Assembly (NCBI RefSeq): GCF_000963005.1
Contig: NZ_JZHZ01000007.1
Location: forward strand, 2,435,511-2,477,711
DNA length: 42,201 nt
Source of the DNA: Xanthomonas sp. GPE 39
GTDB taxonomy: Bacteria > Pseudomonadota > Gammaproteobacteria > Xanthomonadales > Xanthomonadaceae
Reading direction: 5' to 3'
The notes below the pieces were generated by a model that was not told the DNA's origin, searched no databases, and worked only from the letters and a program-made list of their open reading frames with translations. This document shows positions 17,042 to 26,869 of the stretch, piece after piece; within the stretch, counting starts at the first letter, position 1; each line of letters opens with the position of its first letter. The position numbers and the translations under genes were made by a program.

Positions 17042-19504
17042 TCAATGCGAGGGCGGCGTGGAAGCCGCTTGGGCGGGCGGGTCTTTCTTTTTGTCCAAGC
17101 CGAACCAGTGACGCCAGCCGCCACTGGGATGTTCGCTCTCAGTGGACGTGGACGTCGACGTGGACGCAGACGCCGGCGCGTCGGGTTCAGGGAGCGCCTG
17201 CGCTGGCGTGCATGGCGCGTAAGCGGGTGCGAAACCGACCACGAACGGGAACCGACGCACGCCGGGACAGCCGGGATCGGTGCTGTTGTACCCCACCGGG
17301 TCCATCCATTGCCAATCCATCCCCTTGCCCTGCACTTGCAACGGCGCGCTCGGCAGACGGGTGAAAATCTCCGACCACACCCGCATCGCACCGGTTGCAC
17401 CGTACAGGCCGGTCTGCTTGTTCTGATCGTTGCCGACCCAGATCACCGCCAGGTGATCGCCGGTGTAACCGGCGTACCAACTGTCCACACCGTCGTTACT
17501 GGTACCGGTCTTGCCGGCCGGGGACAGCTTGCCCAGGCCGTCGCTCAGCAACTGCCGCGCCGTACCCGTGCTGACCACCTGCTGCAAGCCCACGCCGACC
17601 AGATTAGCGGCGATGGAATCACCCTCCTGCGCCGGTGCCGGGTTCTTGTCGTAACGATTGAGCAGCTTGCCCTGTGGATCGAGCACGCCACGCACCGCAT
17701 GCAAGGGCTGGATTTCGCCACCGGAGGCCAGGAACTGGTAGAGCTGCGCCATCGCATACGGGCTCTGGTCGGTCGCGCCGAGAATCAGCGAGGGATTGGG
17801 TTCGGCCTCGATGCCGGCGAGCACATGCACCAGTTGCGCCACCCGCTCCGGCCCGACCTGCATGCCGACCCGCACGGTGGCCTGGTTGTACGAATGCGCC
17901 AGCGCATCGATCAGGCGCACCGTCCCATGACTGCGGCCGTCGGAGTTGCCCGGAGTCCAGCGCTTGCCACGGCCCAGTTCGACCGTCACCGGCGCATCGT
18001 CGACCCAACTGGCCAGGGAGTAGCGGTTCGGCTGCGCCAGCGCCAACAGGTACACGAACGGCTTGATCAACGAACCGATCTGGCGTTGCGCCTCGATCGC
18101 GCGATTGAAGCCCGGCTGCGCCACATCGCGACTGCCCACGACCGCCAGCACCTCGCCATTGTGGGTGTCGGTCAGCACCAACCCTGCCTGCAACGGCGGG
18201 CGTTTCTTGTTGGTCTCCAACGCGGTGAGGGTACGCATGATCGCGCCCTCGGCATCGGCCTGCGCCGATGGCGCCATACCAGTCAACACGCTGAGCCCGG
18301 CACCCTGCAATGCGCTTTCAGGGTAATCGCGGGCCAATTGACGGCGCACCAGGTCGACATAGGCCGAGAAGCGGTTGGCCGCGACCAGCCCTGGATTGGC
18401 CGGCACCCCCAACGGCGCGAGCAAGGCGCGGCGATAGGTCGGCTCGTCGATCAACTCGCTTTCGCGCAGCTTGCCGAGGACGAAATTACGCCGGTCCAGC
18501 GCACGCTCGGGAGCGCGTCGCGGGTCGTAATAGGACGGCCCTTTGACCAGGCCGATCAGCAAGGCCATTTGCTCCGGGGTCAACGCATCCAGTTCGCGAC
18601 CGAACCAGAATTCCGCGCCAGAGGCCACGCCATGCACCGCCTGGTTACCGCGCTGGCCCAGGTACACCTGGTTCAGATAGGCCTCCAGAATGGTGCGCTT
18701 GTCGTAACGTGCCTCGATGATCAGCGCGTACAGGATCTCGTTGAACTTACGGGCGAGCGTCTGTTCCTTGCCGATCCCGAGCAGACCGCTGCGCGCGAGC
18801 TGCTGGGTCAAGGTACTGGCCCCCTGCCGACTCTTGCCGCCGGAACGCACCATGACCCAGGCCGCACGCACCATGCTGCTGAGATCGATGCCGTGGTGGG
18901 AATTGAAATCGCGGTCTTCCACCGCCTGCAAACCAGTGACCAGCAACTCGGGCACTTCCTCCACCCGCACCAAACGCCGTTCTTCCTGTTTCTGCCCGTA
19001 CAAGGTGGCGATGCGCGCCGGATCCAGGCGCACGGCCTTGAGCGAGGCGCGCGTCTGCAGATCGCGTAGCAGGGTCACGCGACCACCGGCCAGCGCGACC
19101 TCCACCCGCCTTGGTGGCACCCGGCCATCGACATCGATGTAGCCGCGACTGGCGATCAAGAAGCGCGCCCCGTCCTGCTGATAGGTGCCCGGACGGGTGG
19201 CGCCGGCATCGGGACGATAGCTGGCCGCATCCAGTTCGGTCTTCAAGGTTTGCGCATCCATCGCCGCATCCGGGGTCAGCACCAGCGGGCGCGCATAGAC
19301 CCGGGTGGGAATCTGCCAGCGCAGTTCACCGAAGCGTTGCGTGACCTGCTTGTTCAGATACGCCGTATAGGGGATCAGGAACCCCAGCGCCAATGCGACA
19401 GCGGCCAGCCCCCAGGTGAGCAAGCGCCGACGCCAGAGCGCCGCAGGGCTATCGTGATCGTCGTGCTGAGCGTCGGTATCGTGGTCGTCGTAGCGTCGTG
19501 GCAC
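17042..19504 (-). CDS. mrcB: Penicillin-binding protein 1B (bifunctional peptidoglycan synthase)
   Basis: 820 residues. An inner-membrane enzyme that polymerises lipid II and crosslinks the strands in the periplasm. A cytoplasmic acidic N-terminus and membrane segment (about 28-48) precede a UB2H-like region. The transglycosylase domain has catalytic Glu196 (VEDRDFNSHHG), GASTLTQQLARS (228-239) and RKFNE (252-256). The transpeptidase domain has the Ser478 motif SLIK, SYN (538-540) and KTGTSN (665-670). All catalytic motifs are intact. The C-terminus has a repetitive Ser/Thr tract (about 780-792) and a Lys/Pro-rich tail. A small lipoprotein gene follows within 17 bp. Confidence 0.95.
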   Translation of the reverse strand: MPRRYDDHDTDAQHDDHDSPAALWRRRLLTWGLAAVALALGFLIPYTAYLNKQVTQRFGELRWQIPTRVYARPLVLTPDAAMDAQTLKTELDAASYRPDAGATRPGTYQQDGARFLIASRGYIDVDGRVPPRRVEVALAGGRVTLLRDLQTRASLKAVRLDPARIATLYGQKQEERRLVRVEEVPELLVTGLQAVEDRDFNSHHGIDLSSMVRAAWVMVRSGGKSRQGASTLTQQLARSGLLGIGKEQTLARKFNEILYALIIEARYDKRTILEAYLNQVYLGQRGNQAVHGVASGAEFWFGRELDALTPEQMALLIGLVKGPSYYDPRRAPERALDRRNFVLGKLRESELIDEPTYRRALLAPLGVPANPGLVAANRFSAYVDLVRRQLARDYPESALQGAGLSVLTGMAPSAQADAEGAIMRTLTALETNKKRPPLQAGLVLTDTHNGEVLAVVGSRDVAQPGFNRAIEAQRQIGSLIKPFVYLLALAQPNRYSLASWVDDAPVTVELGRGKRWTPGNSDGRSHGTVRLIDALAHSYNQATVRVGMQVGPERVAQLVHVLAGIEAEPNPSLILGATDQSPYAMAQLYQFLASGGEIQPLHAVRGVLDPQGKLLNRYDKNPAPAQEGDSIAANLVGVGLQQVVSTGTARQLLSDGLGKLSPAGKTGTSNDGVDSWYAGYTGDHLAVIWVGNDQNKQTGLYGATGAMRVWSEIFTRLPSAPLQVQGKGMDWQWMDPVGYNSTDPGCPGVRRFPFVVGFAPAYAPCTPAQALPEPDAPASASTSTSTSTESEHPSGGWRHWFGLDKKKDPPAQAASTPPSH

Positions 19505-19597
19505 GGGGATGCGAGAATGTAAATTCCGCCGAGTCTAGCGCAGCCCAGCAGGTCGCGCGGCACGATGGCCTCTTCGTTTAGTTTGGAGTAGTAACGG

Positions 19598-21694
19598 ATG
19601 TCGATGTCCTGGGCGAACGCACGCTACGCCCTGAACCGCCTGAGCGGGCTGTTGCGGCGCGGCCTGGCAAGCCTGCGCACACGCGGCTGGCGTAGCACCT
19701 TGCAGCGGCTGCGCGTGCATGCGCAACCCCTGCCGCCAGCGCATCGCGCGCTGTACACGGTGATACCAGCGCCATTCGCACCGTTCGCGCTGCCATACAG
19801 CCCGGCACCGGTGGCGAGCATTGTCATCCCGGTCTACAACCACGTGGCGCATACCCTCGCCTGCCTGCGCGCACTGGCCGCACATCCGCCCAGCGTGCCC
19901 TGCGAGATTCTGGTCGTCGACGACGGCAGCGGCGACGAGACCGCGCAATGGCTGGTCCAGTTGCCCGGGCTGCGCTACCACGTGCGCGAACGCAACGGCG
20001 GCTTCATCGCTACCTGCAACGACGGTGCGGCCCGCGCCCAGGGACGCTATCTGGTGTTCCTCAACAACGACACGGTGCCGCAACCGGGTTGGCTGGATGC
20101 GCTGCTGGAAACCTTCGCGCAGGTCCCGCAAGCTGGCCTGGTCAGCGCACAACTGCTGTATCCCGATGGGCGTCTGCAGGATGCCGGCGGTGTCGTGTTC
20201 GCCGACGGCAGCGCCTGGAGCTATGGCCGCTTCGAATCCCCGGACGACCCACGCTACGCCTATCTGCGCGAGGTCGATTACGGCAGCGGCGCGGCACTGG
20301 CGATCGAGCGCACGTTGTTCATGGAACTCGGCGGCTTCGACACCCGCTACATGCCGGCGTATTACGAAGACACCGACCTCGCCTTTGCGGTCCGTGCCAG
20401 CGGACGCCGCACCCTGCTGCAACCGGCAAGCCGGGTGGTGCACGACGAGGGCACCAGCAACGGCACCGACACCAACACGGGCATCAAAGCCTACCAGGTG
20501 CGCAACCGCGCGATCTTCGCCACCAAGTGGGCCGCAGCGCTGCAACGGCAACTCTCCCCCGGCGAACTGCCGACACCGGCGCGGCTGCACCGACACCAAC
20601 TCCAGGTGCTGATCGTCGACGAGGCACTGCCACAGCCGGATCGCGATTCGGCCTCGTTGCGCCAGCTCAATCTGATCCGCCTGCTGTTGCAGCACGGCGC
20701 GCACGTGGTCTTCGTCCCCAGCAGCCGCACCTATGCCAGCCGCTACAGCGAAGCGCTGCAACGGCTCGGTGTCGAAGTGTGGTACGCGCCGTACCTGAAA
20801 AACATGACGGCTTTCCTGCAGCAACACGGCCCCCGTTTCCACAGCGTACTGCTGGTACGCCATCACCTCGCGCACGCCTGCTTGCCGCTGCTGCGCCGCT
20901 TCGCGCCGCAAGCGCGACGGCTGTTCGACACCGTGGACCTGCATTACCTGCGCGAGCGCCGCGGCGCCGAACTGAGCGGCGATGCGCGCTTGCTGCGCGA
21001 GGCCGAACGCACCCGCGCGCGCGAGCTGGAAGTGATGGCGCAGGTGGACGTCACTATCCTGGTCAGTGCCGTCGAACGCGAACAGTTGCAACGCGAAGCG
21101 CCACAAGTCCGGACCGCGCTGATCTCCAACCTGCACGACGTCGCCGGCCCCGGCCTGCCATGGGCGCAGCGCCGCGACCTGGTGTTCGTCGGCGGCTTCC
21201 GCCACGCGCCCAACGTGGATGCGGTGCGCTGGTTTTTGCAGGAAGTATTTCCGCTGTTGCGGGCGCGCCTGCCACAAGTACGTTTTCACTGCATCGGCGC
21301 GGACATCCCCGAGGATCTGCGCAGCCTCGGCAAGGCCAGCGCGGGTGTGGAACTGCTCGGTCACGTGCCGGACATCGCCGCCTACATGGACGGCATGCGC
21401 ATCGCGGTGGCACCGCTGCGCTTCGGTGCCGGCGTCAAGGGCAAGATCAATCTGAGCATGGCCCACGGCCAGCCGGTGGTCGCCACTACCTGCGCGGTGG
21501 AGGGCATGCATCTGCGCAATGGGCAGGATGTCCTGATCGCCGACGACGCGGCGCACTTCGCCGACGCCATCGCACAGCTCTACACCGATGCAACGCTGTG
21601 GCAGACGCTGGCCGACAATGGCCTGCGCAATATCGCCACGCATTTCTCGCTGGATGCCGCGCGCGAGACGGTGCGCGAGGTGTTTCTCGACTGA
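19598..21694 (+). CDS. Two-domain glycosyltransferase (GT2 fused to a GT4/GT1-like domain)
   Basis: 698 residues. The N-terminal half is a GT-A family 2 transferase: ASIVIPVYNHVAHTL (from about 73), the nucleotide-binding VVDDGSGDET, FLNNDT and the later YYEDTD. The C-terminal half (about 330-698) is a GT-B fold transferase of the GT4 type: FVGGFRHAPNVDAVRWF and VAPLRFGAGVKGKINLSMAHG, with the donor-site loop PVVATTCAVEGMHL. No membrane segment is seen. Such fusions usually build surface polysaccharide or lipopolysaccharide chains with two alternating sugars; donor and acceptor are unknown. A GGAG ribosome site lies 10 bases before the ATG. It diverges from mrcB and is not inside a polysaccharide cluster. 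Confidence 0.88.
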   Translation: MSMSWANARYALNRLSGLLRRGLASLRTRGWRSTLQRLRVHAQPLPPAHRALYTVIPAPFAPFALPYSPAPVASIVIPVYNHVAHTLACLRALAAHPPSVPCEILVVDDGSGDETAQWLVQLPGLRYHVRERNGGFIATCNDGAARAQGRYLVFLNNDTVPQPGWLDALLETFAQVPQAGLVSAQLLYPDGRLQDAGGVVFADGSAWSYGRFESPDDPRYAYLREVDYGSGAALAIERTLFMELGGFDTRYMPAYYEDTDLAFAVRASGRRTLLQPASRVVHDEGTSNGTDTNTGIKAYQVRNRAIFATKWAAALQRQLSPGELPTPARLHRHQLQVLIVDEALPQPDRDSASLRQLNLIRLLLQHGAHVVFVPSSRTYASRYSEALQRLGVEVWYAPYLKNMTAFLQQHGPRFHSVLLVRHHLAHACLPLLRRFAPQARRLFDTVDLHYLRERRGAELSGDARLLREAERTRARELEVMAQVDVTILVSAVEREQLQREAPQVRTALISNLHDVAGPGLPWAQRRDLVFVGGFRHAPNVDAVRWFLQEVFPLLRARLPQVRFHCIGADIPEDLRSLGKASAGVELLGHVPDIAAYMDGMRIAVAPLRFGAGVKGKINLSMAHGQPVVATTCAVEGMHLRNGQDVLIADDAAHFADAIAQLYTDATLWQTLADNGLRNIATHFSLDAARETVREVFLD

Positions 21695-21713
21695 GGAATC
21701 AACAAGGCTGGCA

Positions 21714-23228
21714 CTAGCGCTGTGGAAACACGCTGCGTAGCCGCCGCTGGAACGCAACCAGTTCCGGCGTGTCTGGATCGATCGCACGGGCGTGCCGCAG
21801 TGCCTCGTAGGCGAATGCAGCATCGCCGCTACTGAGACGTTCATCGCCCAGCGCGAGCCAGCGCTGCGCCAGACGCCGCCGCGCCGTCGCCACGCCCGCG
21901 CCATTGGGCGCCAACGTGCGCCAGGCGTCGTAGCACGCACTCGCCGCCAGCACACGATTACCGCGCAAGGCATCGTCGAAGCACTGCCGCAACATCACCG
22001 ACACCCGTTGCTCGGCCGCACGCACCCGCGCATCGCGCGGCGCCAGTAACTGCGCCGCCCGCAAGGTGTCGTAGGCACTGGCTCCCGGCGGTGTCAGCCA
22101 ATCGCCCCGCGCCTGCGCCGCCTGCAGATCGGCCAGCACGCGTTGCAAGCGACGATTGCGTTCGGTCGAGGACAAACGCGTCGCCTGCGTCTGCAACGCC
22201 CGCCGCAACGCTTGCCGCGCATCGATCAGCGCAGGATTGTCCTGCGCCAGTGCTTCGCCCTTGCGCAGGGCGCGCTCGGCCTCGGCGAAACGAAAATCGG
22301 CAGCGGCATGGGTGGCCTGCGCCGCATAGGCCGCGGCGACCCGCTCGATCCCATCGCGCGCGCCAGCGGCATCCGGCACCGCCGCACGCCAGCGCGCGAA
22401 GGCGCGTGCCGCCGCATCCAGACGTTGCCTGCGCAGCGCTTGTTCGGCGTCGCGCTGCAAGGTATCCAGTGCCTGGCTCAACGCCGCCTCCGTCTCCGGC
22501 AGCTCCACGTGGCCGGGATCGTAAGTACGGACGTGCTCCACCATTGCCGCGGCCGCCGCCAGATCACCACGCGCCAACGCATCACGGGCACGCTGCAACA
22601 GTTCCGACAGCGCATCCTCGCGTCCCTCCAGCGCGTCGGTACGCTCGGGCGCGAACGCCAGCACGCGTTGGTACAACGGCAGGGCCGCATCCGGCCCGTC
22701 GTCCAGGTGGCCATCGCGGCGCGCTTGTGCCGCCTGTTGCAACAGATGCGCGATTCCGGCATGCGCGGCTTCGCGTGCATGCAATGCCGCCTCGATGCGA
22801 TCGGCATCGGCGCGTGGCACTTGCAGTTCGCGCGCCAGCGCCAGCGCCGTGCGCGCCTGCGCATAACGGCCAGTCGCCAACGCCACGCGCGCCTGGCCCA
22901 AGGCAGCTTGTCCCGTCGCGGCCAGCCCGTTGCGCGCCTGCATGCGGTCGCTATCCAGCGCCAGGGCGGCCTCGAAGCGCTCGCGCGCACCACTGCCATC
23001 GGGCGCTGTCAGCCGACCCGCGTGCAGTGCGGCACGGCCTTGGTCGAGCAATTGCTGGATCCGCGTCTCCGGCCAGATCAGGTCAGCGAGCGGGCGCCGA
23101 AACACCACCAACGCGGCAGCCGCCAACAGCAGCAACGCCAGCGCCAAACGCCAGACGCGGCGATCACGCCACAGCGGCACCGAGCGCCACCTGCGTGGGG
23201 ATCCCTCTCTGCGCTGATCTGGCGACAT
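21714..23228 (-). CDS. Membrane-anchored TPR-rich protein of unknown function
   Basis: About 504 residues. A basic N-terminus (SPRRWRSVPLWRDRRVWR) precedes one membrane segment (about 28-46, LALALLLLAAAALVVF). The rest is a long alpha-solenoid of TPR-like helix pairs rich in Ala, Arg and Leu, probably periplasmic. The ATG at 23228 was chosen over an in-frame GTG at 23234; neither has a good Shine-Dalgarno. It lies 124 bp downstream of relA and converges on the glycosyltransferase with a 19-bp gap. A scaffold role is typical of such proteins, but nothing here identifies the partner. Confidence 0.8.
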   Translation of the reverse strand: MSPDQRREGSPRRWRSVPLWRDRRVWRLALALLLLAAAALVVFRRPLADLIWPETRIQQLLDQGRAALHAGRLTAPDGSGARERFEAALALDSDRMQARNGLAATGQAALGQARVALATGRYAQARTALALARELQVPRADADRIEAALHAREAAHAGIAHLLQQAAQARRDGHLDDGPDAALPLYQRVLAFAPERTDALEGREDALSELLQRARDALARGDLAAAAAMVEHVRTYDPGHVELPETEAALSQALDTLQRDAEQALRRQRLDAAARAFARWRAAVPDAAGARDGIERVAAAYAAQATHAAADFRFAEAERALRKGEALAQDNPALIDARQALRRALQTQATRLSSTERNRRLQRVLADLQAAQARGDWLTPPGASAYDTLRAAQLLAPRDARVRAAEQRVSVMLRQCFDDALRGNRVLAASACYDAWRTLAPNGAGVATARRRLAQRWLALGDERLSSGDAAFAYEALRHARAIDPDTPELVAFQRRLRSVFPQR

Positions 23229-23352
23229 ATTCACCGCACAAGCTTAGCGCTGCAGTGATGAGGAATGCCGAATACATGCCGCTGCACCCACGCAGCGGCC
23301 GCGTCGACGAGACAAGCGGAATCGACGCTGACTGACCCATGACGCCAACCGC

Positions 23353-25509
23353 TCAGCCAAGCCGCCGCGCCTCGTGCACGCCTGGCAGTGCGTCGAGCTT
23401 ACCGAGCAGAGTAGACAATTGCCCGTAATCGCCGACCTTCAGCCGCAAACGCACTTGCGCGCGTCCGCTGTCGCGCAGGTTGTCGCTGTTGATCTCCAGC
23501 ACATGCGCCTCTTCTTGCGCGATCAGATTGGCGATGTCCTTGAGCAGCCAGCGCCGATCCACTGCCCGGACCAGCACATCGACCTCGTAACCACCGCCGG
23601 CTTGCCCCCATTCCACCGGCAACACCCGCTGCGGATGGCTGGCGGCCAAGCGCGCGAACGCGGCGCAATCGCTGCGATGCACGGTGACGCCACGGGTCCT
23701 GGTCAGATAGCCGACGATCGGCTCGCCGGCCACCGGCTGGCAACAGCGCGCCAGTTGCACCAACAGGTTGCCCACGCCTTGCACCGTGAACTTGGACTTG
23801 CCCAAATCAGTGCGTCGCGCGGTCGGCCTTGGCAAGGCCGGCGCAGACGGTTGCGCCGCCGCACGCTCGGCCTCGTGCAGGGCGCGCCCGACCTGGCTGG
23901 GGCCGACATCGCCCAACGCCACCTGGATATAAAGCTCCTCCACGCTATCGGCATGGAATTTCTTGGCCGCCGGCAGCAGATCGGCGTGTTGCAGCCCAAG
24001 GCGCTTGAGTTCGCGCTCCAGCAACTCCTTGCCGGCCTGCACGTTGCGCGCACGATCAAGCTTATGGAACCAGGCGCGCACCTTATCGCGCGAACGCCCG
24101 CTGGCCAGGTAGCCATGCGCCGGCAACAACCAGTCACGACGCGGCTCGGCCTCCTTGCCGGTCAATATCTCGACCCGGTCGCCGCTGCGCAGCTTGTGGG
24201 TCAGCGGCACGATGCGAGCATTGACCTTGGCGCCACGGCAGCGATGCCCGACCATGGTGTGCACGTGATAGGCGAAATCCAGCGGGGTCGCGCCCTGTGG
24301 AAGATCGATCACTTCGCCCATCGGGGTCAGCGCGTAGACCCGATCCTCGACCAGTTCGGCATCGAGTGCGCCGGCCAGCCCGCCCTGCTCGCCGTCCTGC
24401 GATTGCTCCAGCAACTGCCGCATCCAGGTGATTTTGCGGTCGAACGCCTTTTCCGCGCCCTTGCCGCCCTCTTTGTATTTCCAGTGCGCGGCAACACCCA
24501 GTTCGGCTTGCGCATGCATCTCGTGGGTACGGATCTGCACCTCGATCGTGCGCCCTTCCGGGCCGACCACGGCTGTGTGCAGCGAACGATAATCGTTGGC
24601 CTTGGGCCGGGCGATGTAGTCGTCGAACTCGCTGGGCACCGGCGCCCACAACGCATGCACCACACCCAGCGCCGCGTAGCAGGCGGCGACATCGTCAACC
24701 ATCACCCGCACCGCACGTAGGTCGTACAGTTGATCGAAAGCCAGGCGCTTCTTCTGCATCTTCCGCCAGATGCTGTAAATGTGCTTGGGCCGGCCGCTGA
24801 TCTCCGCGCGCAGCCCCTGCGCGGCGAGCGCCTTGGACAAGGCCTTCTTGACCGCTTCGATATAGCGTTCGCGCGCCAGCCGACTTTCGTCCACCTCGCG
24901 GGCGATACGCCGGTAGGTGTCCGATTCCAAGTAGCGGAATGCAAGATCCTCCAGCTCCCATTTCAGTTGCCAGATGCCCAGCCGGTTGGCCAGCGGCGCA
25001 TGGATGTCGCGGGTGAGTTGCGCCAGCGCGCGACGCTGCTCTTCGCCCGCCTTGTCGGCCACACGCATCTGCGCCAACTGCCGCGCCAGCAGGATCGGTA
25101 CCACGCGCAAGTCTTGCACGATCGACAGCAGCAGCCGACGCAGTCCCTCGCTGTTGCGTCCCGCCTCGCGTCCAGCGTGCAACGCCCAAACCTGGTCGGC
25201 AGCATCCTGGGCATCCAGCAGGCCGGCCACCGCCTGCGCACGCGCCGTCGGTGCGACCGGCAAGTGCGGCAACTGCGCACGCAGCGCCGGCACGTCGAAC
25301 AAGAGCGCGGCCAACAACGCCGCCTCGTCCGCCGAGAGCAACGCCAACGCATCCAGGGTATCGGCCAGCACCGGCCAGGGCAGTCGCGGCAGCGGCTCGG
25401 AATGCGCCTGCCAAGCTTGCAGCAACGCCTGGCGCAACGCGGGCGCCAGGGTCGCCGCAGCCGGACGCTGCAGCAATGCGTCCAGACCGGTGTGAGGTGA
25501 GTGATTCAA
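23353..25509 (-). CDS. relA: RelA, (p)ppGpp synthetase (monofunctional type)
   Basis: 718 residues. It makes the alarmone (p)ppGpp on stalled ribosomes. The N-terminal hydrolase-like region (about 40-200) lacks the His-Asp pair of active hydrolases. The synthetase domain (about 235-350) carries the EFDD motif at 294-297, the acidic EXDD signature of monofunctional RelA, where bifunctional enzymes have RXKD, followed by YIARPKANDYRSLHTAV. The TGS domain (about 391-452), a cysteine pair region (LARCCQP) and a C-terminal ACT domain (about 645-718) are all present. The start appears to be TTG at 25509; no nearer ATG keeps the N-terminus intact, so the start is less sure than the gene. Confidence 0.93.
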   Translation of the reverse strand: MNHSPHTGLDALLQRPAAATLAPALRQALLQAWQAHSEPLPRLPWPVLADTLDALALLSADEAALLAALLFDVPALRAQLPHLPVAPTARAQAVAGLLDAQDAADQVWALHAGREAGRNSEGLRRLLLSIVQDLRVVPILLARQLAQMRVADKAGEEQRRALAQLTRDIHAPLANRLGIWQLKWELEDLAFRYLESDTYRRIAREVDESRLARERYIEAVKKALSKALAAQGLRAEISGRPKHIYSIWRKMQKKRLAFDQLYDLRAVRVMVDDVAACYAALGVVHALWAPVPSEFDDYIARPKANDYRSLHTAVVGPEGRTIEVQIRTHEMHAQAELGVAAHWKYKEGGKGAEKAFDRKITWMRQLLEQSQDGEQGGLAGALDAELVEDRVYALTPMGEVIDLPQGATPLDFAYHVHTMVGHRCRGAKVNARIVPLTHKLRSGDRVEILTGKEAEPRRDWLLPAHGYLASGRSRDKVRAWFHKLDRARNVQAGKELLERELKRLGLQHADLLPAAKKFHADSVEELYIQVALGDVGPSQVGRALHEAERAAAQPSAPALPRPTARRTDLGKSKFTVQGVGNLLVQLARCCQPVAGEPIVGYLTRTRGVTVHRSDCAAFARLAASHPQRVLPVEWGQAGGGYEVDVLVRAVDRRWLLKDIANLIAQEEAHVLEINSDNLRDSGRAQVRLRLKVGDYGQLSTLLGKLDALPGVHEARRLG

Positions 25510-25798
25510 GGCCGGACGGGAGATGAGCAGACGATGCTATCTACACTAGCGCGCTTGTCCGTGTTCTCACAATTGCACCGTGCCAAACGCGCGCCCACAT
25601 CCGCAGCCTATACGTACCGCAATCTCACTGTGACCGGCTTGCGACTTGAGCCATTCTCACGAAAATTTTACATGCCAGGCAGCGAGGGAAGCCTATCCTC
25701 AGAACGGCGTCGCCGCCTTCAATGAGCGCATCAGCATCTACGCGTGCACACGCTCTGACCGGCTACGCCTCCCCGACCAAACCAATAGGAACTCTGCC
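25510..25798. other. Divergent control region between relA and pqqA
   Basis: 289 bp with no supported gene. It must hold both the relA and pqq promoters. An AT-rich patch (25660-25674, cgaaaattttacatg) is the best candidate for the -10 area of the pqq promoter, with TTGAGC 16 bases upstream as a weak -35. No terminator or riboswitch-like structure was recognised. Confidence 0.4.
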
Positions 25799-25879
25799 AT
25801 GAAGAAGTGGAACAAGCCGGTGATTCGCGAGATCTGTGTCGGCGCGGAAATCAACTGCTACGCCTCCGGCGAGCTCTGA
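25799..25879 (+). CDS. pqqA: PqqA, precursor peptide of PQQ
   Basis: 26 residues, the ribosomally made precursor of pyrroloquinoline quinone. The diagnostic Glu-x3-Tyr pair is Glu17 and Tyr21 (EINCY), whose side chains are joined by PqqE. The N-terminal MKKWNKPVIREI is typical. An AGGA Shine-Dalgarno lies eight bases upstream. A longer in-frame reading from 25646 exists but is not needed: the ATG at 25799 gives the family length. First gene of pqqABCDE. Confidence 0.97.
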   Translation: MKKWNKPVIREICVGAEINCYASGEL

Positions 25880-25942
25880 GCCCGCGCACCCTCCCTTCCC
25901 GACACCGAGCGCGACCGGCCAAGCGCCAGACACGGAGACCGG

Positions 25943-26842
25943 ATGCACCTCATCGTATTGGGATCGGCGGCAGGCGGAGGGCATCCGCAATGGAACTGCC
26001 ACACGCCGGCAAGTCAACGCGCGTGGCAGCAACATGCTGGTGCCCTACGCCGTACCCAGGCCAGCATCGCGGTCAGCACCGACCGTGAGCGCTGGCTGTT
26101 AATCAATGCTTCGCCCGATTTCCGCCAGCAGGTGCTGGCCACACCGGCGCTGTGGCCGCAGCGCGATCTGCGCCATTCGCCGATTGAGGCGGTCCTGCTG
26201 ACCAGTGGCGAGATCGACCACATCGCGGGTCTGTTATCGATGCGCGAAAGCCAGCGTTTCGACCTCTACGCCAGCGGACGCGTGCTGGATCTGCTCGCGC
26301 AGAATCCTGTGTTCGACGCACTGCATCCGGCCTACGTGCAACGCCACGCCTTCGCGTTGAACACGCCACTGTCATTACTGGGCCTGCAGGTGACGCCGTT
26401 CGCGGTGTCGGGCAAGGTTCCACTGTTCATGGAATGCCGCCACAACGGCGATCTAGCCGGTTCGGCAGAGGAAACCCTGGGCCTGACCATCGACGATGGC
26501 CGCCACCGCCTGCATTACATTCCCGGTTGCGCGAGGATGACCGACGCGCTGCGCACGCATCTGCGCGGCGCGGAACTGGTGTTCTTCGACGGCACCCTAT
26601 GGCGCGACGACGAACTTGTGCAACTCGGGGTCAGCGCAAAGACCGGCCAGCGCATGGGCCACCTGAGCATCGACGGCGAGGCTGGCACCTTGCGTGCGTT
26701 CGCCGACCTGGACGTGGCGCGCAAGATCTTCATCCACATCAACACCACCAACCCGATCCTCGATGCCGGCTCGGCCGAGCGTGCCACGGTGGCCGCGCAC
26801 GGTTGGGAAGTGGCCCACGATGGCATGGAGATCACCCTATGA
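25943..26842 (+). CDS. pqqB: PqqB, metallo-hydrolase-fold PQQ biosynthesis protein
   Basis: 299 residues. PqqB has a metallo-beta-lactamase-like fold and has been proposed to hydroxylate the crosslinked Glu-Tyr intermediate. Family blocks include VLGSAAGGGHPQWNC (residues 5-19), LLTSGEIDHIAGLL, in which the family's metal site differs from classical HxHxDH, and the C-terminal RMGHLSIDG and HINTTNPIL. GGAG lies five bases before the ATG. It sits between pqqA (63 bp) and pqqC (27 bp). Confidence 0.96.
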   Translation: MHLIVLGSAAGGGHPQWNCHTPASQRAWQQHAGALRRTQASIAVSTDRERWLLINASPDFRQQVLATPALWPQRDLRHSPIEAVLLTSGEIDHIAGLLSMRESQRFDLYASGRVLDLLAQNPVFDALHPAYVQRHAFALNTPLSLLGLQVTPFAVSGKVPLFMECRHNGDLAGSAEETLGLTIDDGRHRLHYIPGCARMTDALRTHLRGAELVFFDGTLWRDDELVQLGVSAKTGQRMGHLSIDGEAGTLRAFADLDVARKIFIHINTTNPILDAGSAERATVAAHGWEVAHDGMEITL

Positions 26843-26869
26843 CCATGCACTGTCTGGAAACCTAAATCC

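Noticed and set aside
16808-19069. 753-codon open frame on the plus strand
   Set aside because: Antisense to mrcB and the lipoprotein gene. Composition is typical of a shadow frame.
19535-21973. 812-codon open frame on the minus strand
   Set aside because: It lies opposite the glycosyltransferase gene, whose protein has clear GT motifs. The antisense product has no motif and is an effect of high GC content.
25646-25798. N-terminal extension of pqqA
   Set aside because: PqqA peptides are short; the ATG at 25799 has a proper ribosome site and gives the usual size.
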